Shown here: in pieces, positions 6,543-7,481 of the stretch
How the letters are laid out: each line of letters opens with the position of its first letter
Numbering within the stretch: the stretch's first letter is position 1
Origin: Thiotrichaceae bacterium
Lineage (GTDB): Bacteria; Pseudomonadota; Gammaproteobacteria; Thiotrichales; Thiotrichaceae
Length of the DNA: 7,481 nt
Direction of reading: 5' to 3'
Assembly: GCA_027008665.1 (NCBI GenBank)
Contig: JALVEA010000412.1
Coordinates: 1 to 7,481, forward strand
Program-made: the position numbers and the translations under genes
Notes under the pieces: generated by a model
What the model was told of the DNA's origin: nothing
The model's input: only the letters and a program-made list of their open reading frames with translations
Databases searched by the model: none

Positions 6543-6681
6543 AAGTATAAAAAATTATAAGTATATATTATTTACTTGGAAAAAAAGTCTAGAATTTATA
6601 AATCATCTCATAATAGTTAGGACACCCATGAATTCATCACAATAATCTGACCGTCTGTCATCCCTCTTGTCATGTAATTCT
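6543..6681. other. AT-rich spacer without recognisable gene
   Basis: Very AT-rich, with homopolymer runs and no convincing open frame. Near its right end TGTCAT occurs twice, separated by CCCTCT (6657-6674), abutting the nested palindrome; this may be the outer part of that element. Nothing else is seen. Confidence 0.5.
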
Positions 6682-6746
6682 GTGATTTTTCTTCGTTGTT
6701 TGTGAATAAATTCACAAATCTTCTCGCAATGACGTGAAGAAATCAC
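6682..6746. repeat. Nested palindromic repeat with CGTCATTGCGAG motif
   Basis: The outer stem is GTGATTTTTCTTC (6682-6694) against GAAGAAATCAC (6736-6746), two bases different in length. Inside it TTTGTGAAT-AA-ATTCACAAA (6699-6718) is a perfect 9-bp dyad. On the minus strand the text CGTCATTGCGAG follows the outer arm; similar GTCATTGCGAG words occur in short palindromic repeats of many bacterial genomes. No gene overlaps it. A regulator operator is an alternative reading of the inner dyad, but no adjacent promoter supports that. Confidence 0.6.
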
Positions 6747-6808
6747 TAGATACCCATTAATTTATTACGGTTTGGTTTTTAACTGAATTTTCCTAGTTAC
6801 CACGTTTC

Positions 6809-6919
6809 AAAGGAGTGAAAGATTTATCTTTTTCCATGCCGATGCCGTTAGGCGAGGCTGGCATTTGCTATATTATAGAACGCTGTATTTTACTGAAAAG
6901 CTGAAGCTTTCACTCCTTT
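6809..6919 (+). repeat. Dispersed repeat, copy C: MITE-like, with terminal inverted repeats
   Basis: This 111-bp unit is bounded by AAAGGAGTGAAAG (6809-6821) and its exact reverse complement CTTTCACTCCTTT (6907-6919). Each end also makes its own hairpin: AAAGAT-TT-ATCTTT on the left, AAAGCT-GA-AGCTTT on the right. The centre carries ATGCCGTTAGGCGAGG and GGCAT, shared with copy B (93% over 90 bp). The small size, perfect termini, lack of coding capacity and multiple copies fit a miniature inverted-repeat element. I could not identify a flanking target duplication. It ends 35 bp before the tandem -10 words of the next unit. Confidence 0.8.
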
Positions 6920-6953
6920 TTATCAATCATCCGCTCAAGATATTTTCTTAAAC

Positions 6954-6967
6954 TATAATGCTATAAT
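6954..6967 (+). promoter_or_regulatory. Tandem -10-like boxes upstream of the Rpn remnant and cobD
   Basis: TATAAT occurs twice, at 6954-6959 and 6962-6967, each a perfect sigma-70 -10 hexamer, 40-53 bases before the remnant's start codon. No good -35 hexamer stands at 17 bp from either, so strength is uncertain and the AT-rich setting could produce such words by chance. There is no recognisable cobalamin riboswitch between here and cobD. Confidence 0.4.
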
Positions 6968-6993
6968 TCATTTATTAGAACTTCAAATAAGAC

Positions 6994-7004
6994 AGGGAGA
7001 GGGG
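6994..7004 (+). promoter_or_regulatory. Strong ribosome binding site of the Rpn remnant
   Basis: AGGGAGAGGGG is the purine-richest site in this part of the window; its GGGAG (6995-6999) is seven bases from the ATG at 7007. It matters because cobD itself has no such site. Confidence 0.65.
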
Positions 7005-7006
7005 TA

Positions 7007-7102
7007 ATGAAACGAAAATTAGTCAGTTTTGACTGGGCAACTAAACGCATCCTGCGTAGTAAGGTGAATTTTAGTATTTTGGCATCCTTTATATCCATTT
7101 AA
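7007..7102 (+). pseudogene. N-terminal remnant of an Rpn-type PD-(D/E)XK nuclease gene
   Basis: The 31-codon frame starts MKRKLVSFDWATKRILR and then has KVNFSILASF, matching the well-conserved N-terminus of Rpn/PD-(D/E)XK-transposase family proteins (typically about 300 residues; usual text MKRKLVSFDWAxKxLLRxKxNFxILxGFL). It stops with TAA at residue 32, long before the catalytic residues, so it cannot encode a nuclease. Members of this family take part in recombination and mobile-element biology. Promoter-like and ribosome-binding sequences in front are still good. The TAA (7100-7102) shares its last A with the ATG of cobD (TAATG), so the remnant may now serve as a translated leader. Whether the truncation arose by deletion or by insertion next to cobD cannot be told from here. 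Confidence 0.65.
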
Positions 7103-7481
7103 TGAGCCTAATAAAACATGGTGGTAATTTACGCGAGGCTGCTTGCTTTTATTCTATTCCATTAGAAAGTTGGATTGATCTTTCCACGGGGATTAATCCT
7201 TGTCCATGGATACCACCTGAGATTCCTATTGCAGTTTGGCAACGCTTACCTGAGGCTGATGATAATTTATTATCAGTCGCACAACATTACTATGCTTGTG
7301 ATGATTTATTGCCTGTAGCAGGTTCGCAGATTGCGATTCAATCTTTGCCATATTGTCGGGGGCGTTCGCGCATTGGTATTATCAATCCTAGTTATGCTGA
7401 ACATGCTTATTGGTGGGAACAGGCGGGTCATGATGTTGTGTATATGATCGCTGATGAGATTGATTGCTTGATTCATACATT
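7102..7481 (+). CDS. cobD: Threonine-phosphate decarboxylase, N-terminal part (3' end outside window)
   Basis: The visible 126 codons begin MSLIKHGGNLREAA and continue with WIDLSTGINP, LPEADDNLL, LLPVAGSQIAIQSLP and IGIINPSYAEHAYWW. These are hallmarks of the CobD/CobC branch of PLP-dependent aminotransferase-fold enzymes. The family converts L-threonine O-3-phosphate to (R)-1-amino-2-propanol phosphate, the linker of the nucleotide loop of cobalamin, in the cytoplasm; the PLP lysine lies beyond the window. The ATG is fixed by the conserved HGGN a few residues later. The 20 bases before it are pyrimidine-rich with no ribosome site, and the start overlaps the stop of the preceding remnant by one base, so translation probably depends on coupling. 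Neighbouring cobalamin genes, usually cobD/cbiB or cobQ relatives, would be expected to the right. Confidence 0.88.
   Translation, partial: MSLIKHGGNLREAACFYSIPLESWIDLSTGINPCPWIPPEIPIAVWQRLPEADDNLLSVAQHYYACDDLLPVAGSQIAIQSLPYCRGRSRIGIINPSYAEHAYWWEQAGHDVVYMIADEIDCLIHT

Noticed and set aside
6463..6645. Plus-strand 60-codon open frame in the AT-rich gap
   Set aside because: It has no ribosome site, its composition is typical of random AT-rich DNA, and the opposite strand reads more like protein over the same bases.
6699..6718. Operator for a transcription factor
   Set aside because: The perfect dyad lies inside a larger palindrome and over 230 bp from the nearest promoter-like boxes, so a structural repeat explains it better.
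6250..7006. Possible cobalamin riboswitch ahead of cobD
   Set aside because: I searched for the B12-box-like and GCCACTG-type conserved elements and found none; the space is filled with repeats.

Overview
The window looks like an AT-rich gammaproteobacterial chromosome segment (my impression is about 40% GC; not counted). LpxH is the lipid A enzyme of Beta- and Gammaproteobacteria, the asparagine-synthase-like protein belongs to the N-acetylglutaminylglutamine amide (NAGGN) osmolyte family, and the AAA-ATPase-like/PD-(D/E)XK protein, Rpn-type remnant and many palindromic intergenic repeats fit large repeat-rich genomes such as those of sulfur- or methane-oxidising gammaproteobacteria. That placement is inference; no rRNA or other taxonomic marker is present.

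Layout, left to right. Bases 1-759 are the 3' end of a large FAD/Fe-S oxidoreductase gene. Next come a secreted MORN-repeat protein and, 6 bp after its stop, lpxH. A 409-bp gap (2202-2610) holds a dispersed repeat, a two-arm palindrome and what I read as the 3' end of a group II intron (domains V and VI), with no reverse transcriptase. The amidotransferase gene (asnO-like) begins 49 bp after the predicted intron end. The 309-bp gap after it holds an inverted-repeat structure, an intrinsic terminator and a second, longer copy of the dispersed repeat. On the minus strand lies an intact AAA-ATPase-like protein with a C-terminal PD-(D/E)XK nuclease domain. The 757 bp between it and position 7007 contain a possible decayed small gene, a nested palindrome, a third dispersed-repeat copy with 13-bp terminal inverted repeats, and a tandem -10-like site. 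The window ends with a 31-codon remnant of an Rpn-type nuclease gene whose stop codon overlaps the start of cobD, which runs off the edge.

Functionally these are mostly unrelated housekeeping or metabolic genes (redox enzyme, lipid A synthesis, osmolyte synthesis, cobalamin synthesis) separated by mobile-element debris. I see no defence island, CRISPR array or clearly new multi-gene system. The most distinctive observations are the solo group II intron tail upstream of asnO, the Rpn remnant that appears to have become a translationally coupled leader for cobD, and the family of hairpin-ended repeats shared among three intergenic regions.
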